This document shows, piece by piece, positions 24,949 through 34,100 of a stretch of DNA of 64,000 bases. How positions within the stretch are numbered: the stretch's first letter is position 1; the number at the start of each line of letters is the position of its first letter. The notes below the pieces were generated by a model. The model had not been told where the DNA came from and ran no database searches. It saw nothing but the letters and a program-made list of their open reading frames with translations. Source of the DNA: Clostridium sp. AN503 (GTDB lineage: Bacteria > Bacillota > Clostridia > Lachnospirales > Lachnospiraceae); NCBI RefSeq assembly GCF_040719375.1, contig NZ_JBFDTP010000001.1, forward strand, positions 868,001-932,000, written 5' to 3'. The translations under genes and the position numbers were made by a program.

Positions 24949-26823
24949 TCATGACTGGGCGGCGATCTGCTCCGCCAACTCATTTAAATACATCCACCGC
25001 TCCATCTTTTCTTCCAGCTGCGCTTCCTTCTCCGCCTTCTCAGCCATGAGCTGGTTCAGCTTCCCATAATTCGTGGCGGACTCTGCTATCTGGTCATCCA
25101 GTCCCGCTACTGCATCCTCCAGAGCGGCAATATCAGCCTCTATGGTATCCCACTCCCGCTGTTCCTTATAGGAAAATTTCAGCTTCTTCTGGTGTACACG
25201 CCAGTCCTGGGAAGACGCATTCTCACCGGATTCCGCCAGCTCTCCGCTGCCCTTGGCTCCATTTTTGCCGCCGTCCGTCCCCCGCAGGCCGCTGCGGGAT
25301 GGTCCGCTCTCCGCCGCCTCAGGATGCTTCTGCGAATACGCCACCTGATAGTCCGTAAACCCGCCCTCATACTGGGCCACGGCTCCGCCGCCCTCAAAAG
25401 CAAAGATCCGCCTCACCATCCGGTCCAGAAAATACCGGTCATGGGAAACTGCGATAACAATCCCCTGGAAACTGTCAAGATAATCCTCCAGGATCGTCAG
25501 CGTCTGGATATCCAGATCATTGGTCGGCTCGTCAAGCAGCAGCACATTGGGCGCGTCCATCAGGATGCGCAGCAGATACAGCCTCCGCTTCTCCCCTCCG
25601 GACAGCCTGCTGATCGCAGTATACTGTACGCTGGCCGGAAACAAGAACCGCTCCAGCATCTGGGAGGCGCTGACGCTGCCGTCCCTGGTCTGTACATATT
25701 CCGCCACATTCTTAATATAATCGATGACCTTAAGGCTCTCGTCCATGGCCTCATTTTCCTGGGAAAAATACCCCATCTTAACAGTCTGTCCGATGTTGAT
25801 GATCCCCGAATCCGGCTCCACCCATCCGGCGATCATCTTCATCAGAGTGGATTTCCCGCTGCCGTTCGGACCAATGATCCCAATCCTGTCATTTTTCAGG
25901 AAAATATAAGAGAAATCCTTGAGCAGCACCTTGTCCCCATAGGACTTGCAGAGGTTTTCCACCTCCACCGTCGTCCTTCCGAGACGGCTTGAGACAGACT
26001 CCAGTTCCACCTGTTTATCAAGCTCCGGCGCATCCATATCCCGCAGCGCCTCATACCGCTGGATATGTGCCTTCTGCTTGGTAGAACGGGCGCGGGCGCC
26101 GCGCTGCATCCACTCCAGCTCTGTCTTTAAGATAGACTGGCGCTTCCGCTCCGTCGCCTCCGCCATATCCATCCGCTCTGCTTTAAGCTTAACAAACCCT
26201 TCATAATTCGTCTGATAGCTGTACAGCTTTCCCTTGTCCAACTCCACGATCCTGTTGGTCACGCTGTCCAGGAAATACCGGTCATGAGTGATCATAAGCA
26301 AAGCTCCCCGGAACTTTTTCAAATAGTCCTCCAGCCAATCCGCCATCTCACTGTCCAAATGGTTGGTCGGCTCGTCCAAGACCAACAGATCTGCGGTGGA
26401 AAGCAGTACGCTGGTCAACGCCACCCGCTTCCTCTGTCCTCCCGAAAGCGTCTCTACCTTTGCATCAAAGTCGTAGATACCAAGCTGCGTCAAGATCGTC
26501 TTCGCACTTGCCTCCATCTCCTCCCGGGAGGTAAAATGCGGCTCCGCCTGATTGTCCCGCACAATACTGTCAAGCACCGAGTCCCCATCTGTAAACTCCG
26601 GGATCTGCGGCAGATACCGGATATAGAGATTCCTTCTGCGCACCACGCTTCCCCCGTCCGGCTCCTCCAGCCCTGCAACGATCTTTAACAGGGTAGATTT
26701 CCCCGTACCGTTGATCCCGATCAGGCCGACCTTTTCCCCCTCGTTGAGGCTGAATGCCGTATCATCAAATAACAAACGCTCTGTATATGATTTTGTCAGA
26801 TGTTCTATCGTAACCAGACTCAT
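24949..26823 (-). CDS. ABC-F family ATPase (Uup-like)
   Basis: A 624-aa soluble protein with two ABC domains and no membrane part. The first domain shows GINGTGKST, LSGGQRKRVAL and VLDEPTNHLD; the second shows GPNGSGKST, LSGGEKRRLYL and LLDEPTNDLD. The two are joined by a charged linker. The C-terminal tail (about 530-624) is a lysine/glutamate-rich coiled coil, as in Uup/YfmR. Such proteins act on ribosomes or on DNA intermediates. The start has AGGAG upstream. No antibiotic-resistance subtype is evident. Confidence 0.92.
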   Translation of the reverse strand: MSLVTIEHLTKSYTERLLFDDTAFSLNEGEKVGLIGINGTGKSTLLKIVAGLEEPDGGSVVRRRNLYIRYLPQIPEFTDGDSVLDSIVRDNQAEPHFTSREEMEASAKTILTQLGIYDFDAKVETLSGGQRKRVALTSVLLSTADLLVLDEPTNHLDSEMADWLEDYLKKFRGALLMITHDRYFLDSVTNRIVELDKGKLYSYQTNYEGFVKLKAERMDMAEATERKRQSILKTELEWMQRGARARSTKQKAHIQRYEALRDMDAPELDKQVELESVSSRLGRTTVEVENLCKSYGDKVLLKDFSYIFLKNDRIGIIGPNGSGKSTLMKMIAGWVEPDSGIINIGQTVKMGYFSQENEAMDESLKVIDYIKNVAEYVQTRDGSVSASQMLERFLFPASVQYTAISRLSGGEKRRLYLLRILMDAPNVLLLDEPTNDLDIQTLTILEDYLDSFQGIVIAVSHDRYFLDRMVRRIFAFEGGGAVAQYEGGFTDYQVAYSQKHPEAAESGPSRSGLRGTDGGKNGAKGSGELAESGENASSQDWRVHQKKLKFSYKEQREWDTIEADIAALEDAVAGLDDQIAESATNYGKLNQLMAEKAEKEAQLEEKMERWMYLNELAEQIAAQS

Positions 26824-27079
26824 ATTCCACTCCTGTCCATGTCGTTTTCTTCAGCAGTAATAGTATAACATGATTGTCTGAAAATGAAAAGAAGGCGCTT
26901 ATTGCTTAATAATATAAACAAATAATGTTATTCATCTTAACAAAATAATGTTTTCACTTTATTTTATTAAGAAATATAGATTTTTTGATATCTATTTACT
27001 TTCTTCTGTAAAAGTGATATGTTCCAATTATAGAATACTCTTTTTACAGGAAATCTAAAGATATTGGGAGGCAAAAATT

Positions 27080-28474
27080 ATGCTTACTCGTACCGAGGCC
27101 GATTCCATCGGCACCATGGAAGTTCCCGCCAAGGCTTATTACGGAGTCCAGAGCCTGCGTGCAAAACTCAATTTCAACATCACAGGACGCCCTCTTCACC
27201 CAGCCTTTATCAATAATCTTGCACGGATCAAAAAGGCGGCGGCCTACACCAATATGGCTGCTCATGTGCTGGATGAGTCCATCGGCCAGGCGATCGTAAC
27301 TGCCTGCGACGAGATCATTTCCGGCAAGCTGCATCATCAGTTCATCGTAGATGCCATCCAGGGCGGAGCCGGCACCTCCGCCAACATGAATGCCAACGAG
27401 GTCATTGCCAACCGCGCCATCGAGCTTCTCGGCGGGACAAAAGGCGACTATTCCATCGTCCATCCCAACGATCATGTGAACATGGCCCAGTCTACCAATG
27501 ATGTTATCCCCTGTGCCGGCAAACTCACCATCATGGAGCTGATGCCCGGTCTGATCAGCGAATTGGAGCGCCTGCACCGCACCCTGATGGATAAAGCTGT
27601 GGAGTTCGACGACGTAGTCAAGATGGGCCGCACTCAGCTTCAGGACGCCGTACCGATCCGTCTCGGACAGTCCTTTGAAGCCTACGCAGCCGTGATCGCC
27701 CGCGATATCAAGCGGCTTTCCCAGACAGAAGAGGAACTGCGGCTCTTAAATATCGGTGCGACTGCGGTAGGTACCGCCATTAACGTAAACCCAATTTACC
27801 TGTTCCACATTATCAAGAATATCAATCTGGTATGCGGGACCAACTGCGCCCAGGCGGAGGATTTATTTGACGCCACCCAGAACCTGGATGGATTCGTACA
27901 TACCTCCGGCGCGCTGAAAACCTGTGCAGTGAACCTTTCCAAGATCTGCAACGACCTGCGGCTTTTATCCAGCGGCCCCAGGACTGGTATCGGCGAGATC
28001 AATCTACCGCCGAAGCAGAACGGTTCCTCCATCATGCCAGGCAAGATCAATCCAGTCATCCCGGAGGTAGTCAGCCAGGTAGCTTTCCTTGTTATCGGAA
28101 ACGACATGACCGTCACCATGGCAGCCGAGGCGGGACAGCTGGAGCTTAACGCCTTTGAGCCTGTTGTATTTTACAGTATTTTTGAATCCATCGATACCAT
28201 GACCGGAGCGATCCGGACCCTGATCGACAACTGTATTTCAGGCATCACCGCAAACCGCAAACGCTGCGAACAGCTGGTGGAATCCAGCGTATCCCTGGCG
28301 ACAGCCCTCTGTCCTTATATTGGTTACAAAAAATCCGCAGACATTGCCAAGCAGTCACTGGAGACCGGTATTCCAGTGCGGGAACTGGTTATAAGCTCCC
28401 ATCTGCTGACGGAAGAACAACTGAAACATGGCCTGGACCTCCTTGCCATGACACAGCCAGGACATCAATTCTAA
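27080..28474 (+). CDS. aspA: aspartate ammonia-lyase
   Basis: A 464-aa member of the fumarase/aspartase superfamily. The signature GSSIMPGKINP and the GTSANMNANEV and HPNDHVNMAQSTND motifs are present. It splits L-aspartate to fumarate and ammonium. Aspartase is preferred to fumarase from the MLTRTEADSIGTMEVP opening and from the adjacent amino acid genes, but the two are hard to separate by eye. GGGAGG lies before the ATG and a long terminator follows, so it is monocistronic. Confidence 0.9.
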   Translation: MLTRTEADSIGTMEVPAKAYYGVQSLRAKLNFNITGRPLHPAFINNLARIKKAAAYTNMAAHVLDESIGQAIVTACDEIISGKLHHQFIVDAIQGGAGTSANMNANEVIANRAIELLGGTKGDYSIVHPNDHVNMAQSTNDVIPCAGKLTIMELMPGLISELERLHRTLMDKAVEFDDVVKMGRTQLQDAVPIRLGQSFEAYAAVIARDIKRLSQTEEELRLLNIGATAVGTAINVNPIYLFHIIKNINLVCGTNCAQAEDLFDATQNLDGFVHTSGALKTCAVNLSKICNDLRLLSSGPRTGIGEINLPPKQNGSSIMPGKINPVIPEVVSQVAFLVIGNDMTVTMAAEAGQLELNAFEPVVFYSIFESIDTMTGAIRTLIDNCISGITANRKRCEQLVESSVSLATALCPYIGYKKSADIAKQSLETGIPVRELVISSHLLTEEQLKHGLDLLAMTQPGHQF

Positions 28475-28480
28475 TCAGCA

Positions 28481-28571
28481 GTTCCCTCCATCACTGTCGG
28501 TAAATGTGTATTCTTTTATACATATTTACCAAAAATGTCGAAATTTTACCGACAGATGGAGGGAACTTTTA
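28481..28571 (+). terminator. aspA terminator
   Basis: A stem of about 23 bp pairs 28481-28504 with 28545-28568 (GTTCCCTCCATC / GATGGAGGGAAC at the base), followed by TTTT. The 40-base loop holds a second small AT-rich hairpin. Confidence 0.85.
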
Positions 28572-28719
28572 TGTATTTTTAATATTTTTATGCTTGTTTT
28601 CTTACTTTGACTGTGTTACACTAAACTCATAAAGACATAAAAAGCTTTTACGTCCTTCTGTAACTACCTTGTTTGTTGTACTGTAGGGTATTATCCCGTT
28701 TAAGAAGGGGGTCGGGAAG

Positions 28720-28965
28720 ATGATAACCAGACAGATTGATACTTGTCAACGGTACAGTCCAGTACCCATTTCATTTCTCATCAACGCTGCCAATTCCTTT
28801 GACTGCGAGATCTATGTCAAATGCGACGACAGTCAGGTGAATGTGAAGTGTTATGATGAGATGATCCGCAACTTACAGACGCGCAGCAAATCGCTGCTAT
28901 TTTTCTTTGATGGAAGAGATGAGCAGGCTGCACAGCAAAAAATCGAAAGGATTTTTCAGGAATAA
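28720..28965 (+). CDS. HPr-like protein without phosphorylation sites
   Basis: An 81-aa protein whose strand-helix order and spacing fit the HPr fold (PISFLINAANSF, VNVKCYDEM, KSLLFFFDGRDEQAA). Aligned by eye with HPr, the active-site histidine of GLHARPA is replaced by Ser (YSPVPI) and the regulatory Ser46 position is Cys (VNVKCYDE). It therefore should not carry phosphate as a PTS carrier. AAGGGGG precedes the ATG and a terminator follows. A regulatory or structural role is possible; the alignment is visual only. Confidence 0.6.
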   Translation: MITRQIDTCQRYSPVPISFLINAANSFDCEIYVKCDDSQVNVKCYDEMIRNLQTRSKSLLFFFDGRDEQAAQQKIERIFQE

Positions 28966-28992
28966 CCACTATGAATAATCTTGTAGACCACG

Positions 28993-29054
28993 AAAAAGGA
29001 CAGCTGGCCGATATTTCATAAATAATATGAAATCAGCCATAACTGTCCTTTTTA
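28993..29054. terminator. bidirectional terminator between the HPr-like and ABC-F genes
   Basis: AAAAAGGACAG pairs with CTGTCCTTTTT around an inner imperfect stem, giving T runs on both strands between convergent genes. Confidence 0.8.
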
Positions 29055-29097
29055 CATGCATTTTTATAGTTTGTATGCCCGTATATCTCTGCGGCTA

Positions 29098-30735
29098 TCA
29101 GTTATCTTCTTCCTGCTTCTCAGATACCGAGAACACATAACGTTTTCTCGCCATCTCATCGCTCTCCAGATACTCATCATAAGACGTGATCTTATCGATC
29201 AGCTGTCCATTGACGATCTCCATGATCCGGTTTGCTGTGGTCTGCACGATCTGATGGTCACGGGAGGAGAAGATCAAAACACCCGGGAACTTCACCAGCC
29301 CATTGTTCAGCGCAGTGATAGACTCCATATCCAGGTGATCCGTCGGCTCGTCTAACATCAGCACATTGGCGCCGGAGATCATCAGCTTGGAAAGCATACA
29401 GCGCACCTTCTCACCACCGGACAGGACCTTTACCTTCTTCACGCCGTCCTCGCCCGCAAACAGCATACGTCCCAGGAAGCCGCGCACATAGGTCGCATCC
29501 TTCTCCGGTGAATACTGGGTCAGCCAGTCCACGATCGTATCATCGTTGTTAAACTCCGCGCTGTTGTCCTTCGGGAAGTAGGACTGGGTCGTGGTCAGCC
29601 CCCACTTATAGCTTCCTTCATCCGGTTCCATCTCACCGGCCAGGATCTGGAACAGAACCGTCTTGGCACGCTCATTCGGCCCTACCAAAGCCACTTTATC
29701 CTCACGGGTCAGCGTAAAGCTGAGACCGTCCAGGATCTTTTCACCATCGATGGTCTTGGACAGGTTATCAACCGTCAATACCTCATTGCCGATCTCACGG
29801 GCCGGGCGGAAATCAATGTACGGATATTTACGGCTGGACGGCCTGATGTCATCCAGTTCGATCTTTTCCAGAGCGCGCTTTCTGGAGGTTGCCTGTTTGG
29901 ATTTGGAAGCGTTGGCAGAGAACCTCTGGATAAACTCCTGCAGCTCCTTGATCTTCTCTTCCTTCTTCCGGTTGGCTTCCTTCATCTGCTTCACCATGAG
30001 CTGGCTGGACTCATACCAGAAATCATAGTTACCAGCGTAGAGCTGGATCTTCCCATAGTCGATATCTGCGATATTGGTGCAGACCTTATTGAGGAAATAA
30101 CGGTCATGGGATACTACGATCACCGTATTCTCAAAGTTGATCAAAAACTCCTCCAGCCATGCGATCGCATCCAGATCCAGGTGGTTCGTCGGCTCGTCGA
30201 GAAGCAGGATATCCGGATTGCCGAACAGTGCCTGTGCCAACAATACCTTCACTTTCAGGGCGCCGGTCAGATCTTTCATCAGGGTATAATGATACTCCGT
30301 TTCAACACCCAGGCCATTTAACAGGTTCGCCGCGTCAGACTCAGCCTCCCAGCCATTCATCTCCGCGAACTCGCCTTCCAGCTCTGCCGCCTTGATCCCA
30401 TCCTCATCGGAGAAATCCTCCTTCATATAGATGGCGTCCTTTTCTTTCATAACCTTATACAGTTTCTGGTTGCCCATGATAACCGTATCCAGGACCGGGA
30501 ATTCATCATATTTAAAATGGTCCTGCTGCAGGAAGGACAGACGCTGCCCCGGCGTGATCACAATATCGCCGTTGGTCGGCTCCAGCTGTCCGGACAAAAT
30601 CTTTAAAAAAGTAGATTTGCCCGCGCCATTAGCACCGATCATGCCATAGCAGTTCCCCTCCGTAAACTTAATATTAACATCCTCAAACAATGCCTTCTTC
30701 CCCAGCCGAAGGGTCACACCATTTGCACTAATCAT
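29098..30735 (-). CDS. ABC-F family ATPase (YbiT-like)
   Basis: About 545 aa with two ABC domains. The first has GANGAGKST and LLDEPTNHLD. The second has GPNERAKTV, where the usual GxxGxGKS/T is altered (ERAKT), then LSGGEKVRCML and MLDEPTDHLD. The linker is lysine-rich. Size and order fit the YbiT branch of ribosome-binding ABC-F factors. The ATG at 30735 has AAAGGTG upstream; the earlier ATG at 30777 lies inside the structured leader. The degenerate second Walker A is typical of this subgroup as I recall it, but was not checked. Confidence 0.9.
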   Translation of the reverse strand: MISANGVTLRLGKKALFEDVNIKFTEGNCYGMIGANGAGKSTFLKILSGQLEPTNGDIVITPGQRLSFLQQDHFKYDEFPVLDTVIMGNQKLYKVMKEKDAIYMKEDFSDEDGIKAAELEGEFAEMNGWEAESDAANLLNGLGVETEYHYTLMKDLTGALKVKVLLAQALFGNPDILLLDEPTNHLDLDAIAWLEEFLINFENTVIVVSHDRYFLNKVCTNIADIDYGKIQLYAGNYDFWYESSQLMVKQMKEANRKKEEKIKELQEFIQRFSANASKSKQATSRKRALEKIELDDIRPSSRKYPYIDFRPAREIGNEVLTVDNLSKTIDGEKILDGLSFTLTREDKVALVGPNERAKTVLFQILAGEMEPDEGSYKWGLTTTQSYFPKDNSAEFNNDDTIVDWLTQYSPEKDATYVRGFLGRMLFAGEDGVKKVKVLSGGEKVRCMLSKLMISGANVLMLDEPTDHLDMESITALNNGLVKFPGVLIFSSRDHQIVQTTANRIMEIVNGQLIDKITSYDEYLESDEMARKRYVFSVSEKQEEDN

Positions 30736-30786
30736 ATTTGAACACCTTTCTTTACCTAAAACCGCCGTTTCGATCATAACGTCAGT

Positions 30787-30812
30787 AAAAAGGGGACATC
30801 GTTTATGTCCCC
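30787..30812 (-). terminator. terminator-like hairpin in the ABC-F leader
   Basis: GGGGACAT-AAACG-ATGTCCCC followed by TTTTT on the minus strand, starting roughly 15 bases after the predicted start point and about 50 bases before the ABC-F ATG. This is a candidate attenuator. Confidence 0.55.
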
Positions 30813-30830
30813 ATCTTTTGCATCATATTC

Positions 30831-30858
30831 ATTTTACAGGAAATTCCTGAATTTGCAA
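30831..30858 (-). promoter_or_regulatory. promoter of the YbiT-like ABC-F gene
   Basis: -35 TTGCAA (30853-30858), 16-base spacer and -10 TAAAAT (30831-30836) on the minus strand. The spacer contains the palindrome CAGGAATTTCCTG. Confidence 0.5.
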
Positions 30859-30997
30859 GCCCTTTTGGTGAAATTCCTTGATTTTATGCGATCTGGCGCC
30901 ATAACGGCAGGTGGTTAGTCCTTCAACAGGGGGACTGGACCCTCTGATTACATAGAAATCCCTGTAAAGGGAAATCTCCGAAAGGAGGGCACGCTTT

Positions 30998-31282
30998 ATG
31001 AGTGATTTTGAAATGCTCTCCATCGTACTGAAGATTCTCGGAATCATCATTGCGATACGTCTTGGACTAACCGTCTATCGGCAGCACCTTTTTCATTATT
31101 ATCTTAACAGATTCCCAGTCTCTGGTCAAATACTCCATTTGCTTTTTGATCAGCCGCTGGTTCCTTTTTATCATTCACATAATCGTTTGCAGTTTTCCTC
31201 CACATGTGATATAAATTTCATTAGATTCATCAACAAGATCCACAAAATAATATACATTGGAGACCCGCCATGCGCTATTTAG
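30998..31282 (+). CDS. possible holin-like small toxin, extended ORF
   Basis: The ORF starts MSDFEMLSIVLKILGIIIAI, which resembles the short holin-like toxins of type I toxin-antitoxin systems in Firmicutes. A very strong ribosome site AAAGGAGG lies ahead. Those toxins are usually about 30-40 aa, but this frame runs to 94 aa and overlaps the start of the EamA gene, and the second half has no toxin-like character. It may be a decayed or read-through copy. No antisense RNA promoter was established. Confidence 0.35.
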   Translation: MSDFEMLSIVLKILGIIIAIRLGLTVYRQHLFHYYLNRFPVSGQILHLLFDQPLVPFYHSHNRLQFSSTCDINFIRFINKIHKIIYIGDPPCAI

Positions 31283-32157
31283 AAAAACACCCTATGATCA
31301 TGATTGTCATCGGTATTATCGGCATCTCTTTGTCGGCAATCTTTGTAAAGTACTCTCAGGCTCCATCTGTCGTGACGGCGGCGTACCGCCTGCTCTGGAC
31401 AGTCCTCTTGATGTCGCCGGTGGTGCTGCTTAAAAAAGACCGCCGGGAAGAGCTGTTTTCCACGGATCGAAAAACCGTGCTGCTCTGCGGGGTCAGCGGT
31501 GTTTTCCTGGCGCTGCACTTTGCCATCTGGTTTGAATCCCTAAAACACACCTCTGTCGCCAGTTCCACCACGATCGTCTGCACAGAGGTCATCTGGGTGG
31601 CGCTTGGCTTCTGCCTTGTGATGCACGGGCACCTCTCGGCAAAATCCATCCTGGCTATCGCCGTCACGCTGTTTGGAAGCATCATCATTGCCTGGTCCGA
31701 TTCCTCCTCCGGCGGCAATCATCTCTATGGAGATATCCTGGCGCTGCTGGCCGCCATGGCTGTGGCTGTCTACACCCTGATCGGCAGGGTGGCGCGCACC
31801 ACCACATCCACGACCATTTATACCTACATTGTATATCTGTGCTCGGCTGTCACCCTGATCGCCATCACCGCCATGCAGGGGCTCTCCCTGACAGGCTATG
31901 GAAGCAGCGGGATCATAGTCGGTCTGCTGCTGGCTGTCTTCTCCACGATCCTGGGACACAGTATCTTCAGCTGGTGCTTAAAGTTCCTCTCCCCGGCCTT
32001 TGTATCTGCCTCCAAACTGTGCGAGCCGGTCGTCGCCGCTCTGTTTGCCGCAGCCCTGTTCCATGAGATCCCCGGCGTGCTCCAGTTGGTGGGAGGCGCA
32101 GTGATCCTGGGCGGAGTCATCTACTATTCGCGGCTGGAGATGAATGCCGCAGATTAA
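31270..32157 (+). CDS. EamA-family (DMT) transporter
   Basis: A 295-aa membrane protein with ten hydrophobic segments in two EamA repeats. Typical features are the N-terminal IGISLSAIFVKYS, the mid-protein YTLIGRVAR and the C-terminal LSPAFVSASKLCEPVVAALFA. Such proteins export metabolites or amino acids. It lies 80 bases upstream of the PanE-like gene on the same strand, and both may be one transcript ended by the hairpin at 33140. The cargo is unknown. Confidence 0.88.
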   Translation: MRYLEKHPMIMIVIGIIGISLSAIFVKYSQAPSVVTAAYRLLWTVLLMSPVVLLKKDRREELFSTDRKTVLLCGVSGVFLALHFAIWFESLKHTSVASSTTIVCTEVIWVALGFCLVMHGHLSAKSILAIAVTLFGSIIIAWSDSSSGGNHLYGDILALLAAMAVAVYTLIGRVARTTTSTTIYTYIVYLCSAVTLIAITAMQGLSLTGYGSSGIIVGLLLAVFSTILGHSIFSWCLKFLSPAFVSASKLCEPVVAALFAAALFHEIPGVLQLVGGAVILGGVIYYSRLEMNAAD

Positions 32158-32237
32158 ACCGCCTGTGCAGAATGATTCACGGTTATGATTCACAGCTACG
32201 ATCCACAACAATCCCAAAACAGAAAGGAGTTTTCCAC

Positions 32238-33161
32238 ATGAAAGAAATAAAATCCACCGCCATCATCGGTATGGGCGCGCTTGGTATGCTGTATGCAGAC
32301 AAAATCCTCTCAGCCGCCGGGCCGCAGGCCGTCGCCTTCGTTGCAGAATCCGACCGGATGGAAAAGTATAAAAATATGGCTTTCACAGTCAACGGCCAGC
32401 CCATCCAGTTCCCGCTGACCGACCGCTCAGACAGCAAACCTGCCGATCTGGTCATCGTCGCTGTCAAATACAATGCGCTGGCCTCTGCACTGGATACCAT
32501 GTCTGGCTGCGTAGGGCCTGACACCACCATTATTTCCGTTATGAATGGGATCACCAGTGAAGAGATCATCGGTGACCGGTTCGGCTCCGAAAAAGTGATC
32601 CCCTGCATCGCCCAGGGTATGGATGCTGTAAAATTCGGCGGGGATCTGACCTATTCAAAGCCCGGCGAACTGCGGATCGGGATCAGGAATCCGGACAACA
32701 CATCCTCACAGGCACGGTTAAACGAACTGACCCATTTTCTCGACCAGTGCGGGATTTTATACACCGTAGAAGACGACATACTCTACCGGCTCTGGGGCAA
32801 ATTCATGCTGAACGTAGGCGTCAATCAGACCTGCATGGCATTTGAAACCAATTACGGCGGTTCTCTCGCTCCCGGCAAAGCTTTCGATACCATGGCAGGC
32901 GCCATGCGCGAAGTCATTGCGCTGGCAAACCTGGAAGGAATCCACCTGACGGAAGCTGATCTGGACTCTTATATTGAACTGATCCGCACACTTTCCCCGG
33001 AAGGTATGCCATCCATGCGCCAGGACGCCATCTCGCACCGGCTCACAGAGGTAGAGATGTTCTCCGGTACCGTAAAAAACCTCGCATCAAAACACGGACT
33101 GGCTGTTCCGGTCAATGACTGGCTGTATAAAAAGATCAAGGAGCTGGAAGCGGCATATTGA
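32238..33161 (+). CDS. ketopantoate reductase family protein (ApbA/PanE)
   Basis: A 307-aa NADPH-dependent reductase of the ApbA/PanE family. The dinucleotide motif IIGMGALGMLYA is at the N-terminus, the catalytic-type lysine is in VAVKYNAL, and the C-terminal helical domain has WGKFMLNVGVNQ. GGAGT precedes the ATG at 32238; the upstream ATG at 32172 lacks one. It may reduce 2-dehydropantoate for coenzyme A synthesis, but many paralogues act on other 2-keto acids and no pan genes are adjacent. Its last codons form part of the terminator. Confidence 0.85.
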   Translation: MKEIKSTAIIGMGALGMLYADKILSAAGPQAVAFVAESDRMEKYKNMAFTVNGQPIQFPLTDRSDSKPADLVIVAVKYNALASALDTMSGCVGPDTTIISVMNGITSEEIIGDRFGSEKVIPCIAQGMDAVKFGGDLTYSKPGELRIGIRNPDNTSSQARLNELTHFLDQCGILYTVEDDILYRLWGKFMLNVGVNQTCMAFETNYGGSLAPGKAFDTMAGAMREVIALANLEGIHLTEADLDSYIELIRTLSPEGMPSMRQDAISHRLTEVEMFSGTVKNLASKHGLAVPVNDWLYKKIKELEAAY

Positions 33162-33186
33162 CAGTGCCGCTTCCAGCTCCTTTTTT
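33140..33186 (+). terminator. terminator overlapping the PanE-like stop
   Basis: A perfect 16-bp stem GGAGCTGGAAGCGGCA (33140-33155) with 33165-33180, then TTTTTT. The left arm encodes the protein end and the T run reaches the stop of the convergent sdaAA gene. Confidence 0.9.
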
Positions 33187-34054
33187 AACCTCCCATCGGA
33201 CAGAACTGGCATCCCGTAGGTGTTGCCGCACAGCCCCCCAGCGCAGTTTCCCGCAGTTCAGCTGGAAGCTTTTTCCCTACCGAATACATGGTATTCATCA
33301 TCTCATCAAATGGGATCAGCTGAGGAATACCTGCCAATGCCATCTCCGCCGCGATCAGCGCATTGGCTACGCCTGCCGCGTTGCGGTTCTGGCATGGATA
33401 CTCCACAAGGCCGCCAACCGGATCACAGACCAGACCAAGCATGTTCATCAGGACCGTAGAGGCAGCATCCAGACTCTGCTGCGGGGTGCCTCCCATCAGC
33501 TCCACTGCCGCTGAAGCAGCCATGGCGGAAGCCACGCCCACCTCTGCCTGGCAGCCGCCTACCGCCCCCGCCACCGTCGCATTGCGCATGGCGAGATAAC
33601 CGATCGCGCCTGCATTAAACAGAGCGTCGATCACATTCTTATCCGCAATATCATATTCCTTCTGAAGAGCCAGCAAAAGCCCCGGTACGATCCCCGACGA
33701 CCCGGCTGTAGGCGCCGCCACGATCAGGCCCATGGAGGAATTGACCTCCAGCACAGCCATCGCATAGGCGATTCCCCTGCCCAGCACAGTACCACAGATA
33801 TCTTTTCCCTCACTGTGATGTACACTCAGCTTCTTCGCCTCGCCGCCGATCAATCCTCCCATGGATCTACCCGGATTTTTTATTGGTGTGACGGCGGATT
33901 CCTTCATGATCTCAAGTACGCGCTCCATCCGGCATTCAATCTTATCAGCCGTAGTCTCCGCCAACTCACATTCCCTCAGTCTCATGACCTCTGATATTTT
34001 CAACTGATTCTCGCTGCAGACCTTTATAAGTTCTCTGGCATTCTTAAAATCCAT
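33185..34054 (-). CDS. sdaAA: L-serine dehydratase, alpha subunit
   Basis: A 289-aa iron-sulfur subunit. The motif APTAGSSGIVPG and the cysteines in GGCAATPTGCQFC at the C-terminus are those that bind the 4Fe-4S cluster in the clostridial two-subunit enzyme. With the beta subunit it deaminates L-serine to pyruvate and ammonium. It follows sdaAB by 47 bases on the minus strand. Confidence 0.94.
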   Translation of the reverse strand: MDFKNARELIKVCSENQLKISEVMRLRECELAETTADKIECRMERVLEIMKESAVTPIKNPGRSMGGLIGGEAKKLSVHHSEGKDICGTVLGRGIAYAMAVLEVNSSMGLIVAAPTAGSSGIVPGLLLALQKEYDIADKNVIDALFNAGAIGYLAMRNATVAGAVGGCQAEVGVASAMAASAAVELMGGTPQQSLDAASTVLMNMLGLVCDPVGGLVEYPCQNRNAAGVANALIAAEMALAGIPQLIPFDEMMNTMYSVGKKLPAELRETALGGCAATPTGCQFCPMGG

Positions 34055-34100
34055 AATCTTCTCTCCTTATCGTACAGAAACATTCTTCCTGTCATCCACT

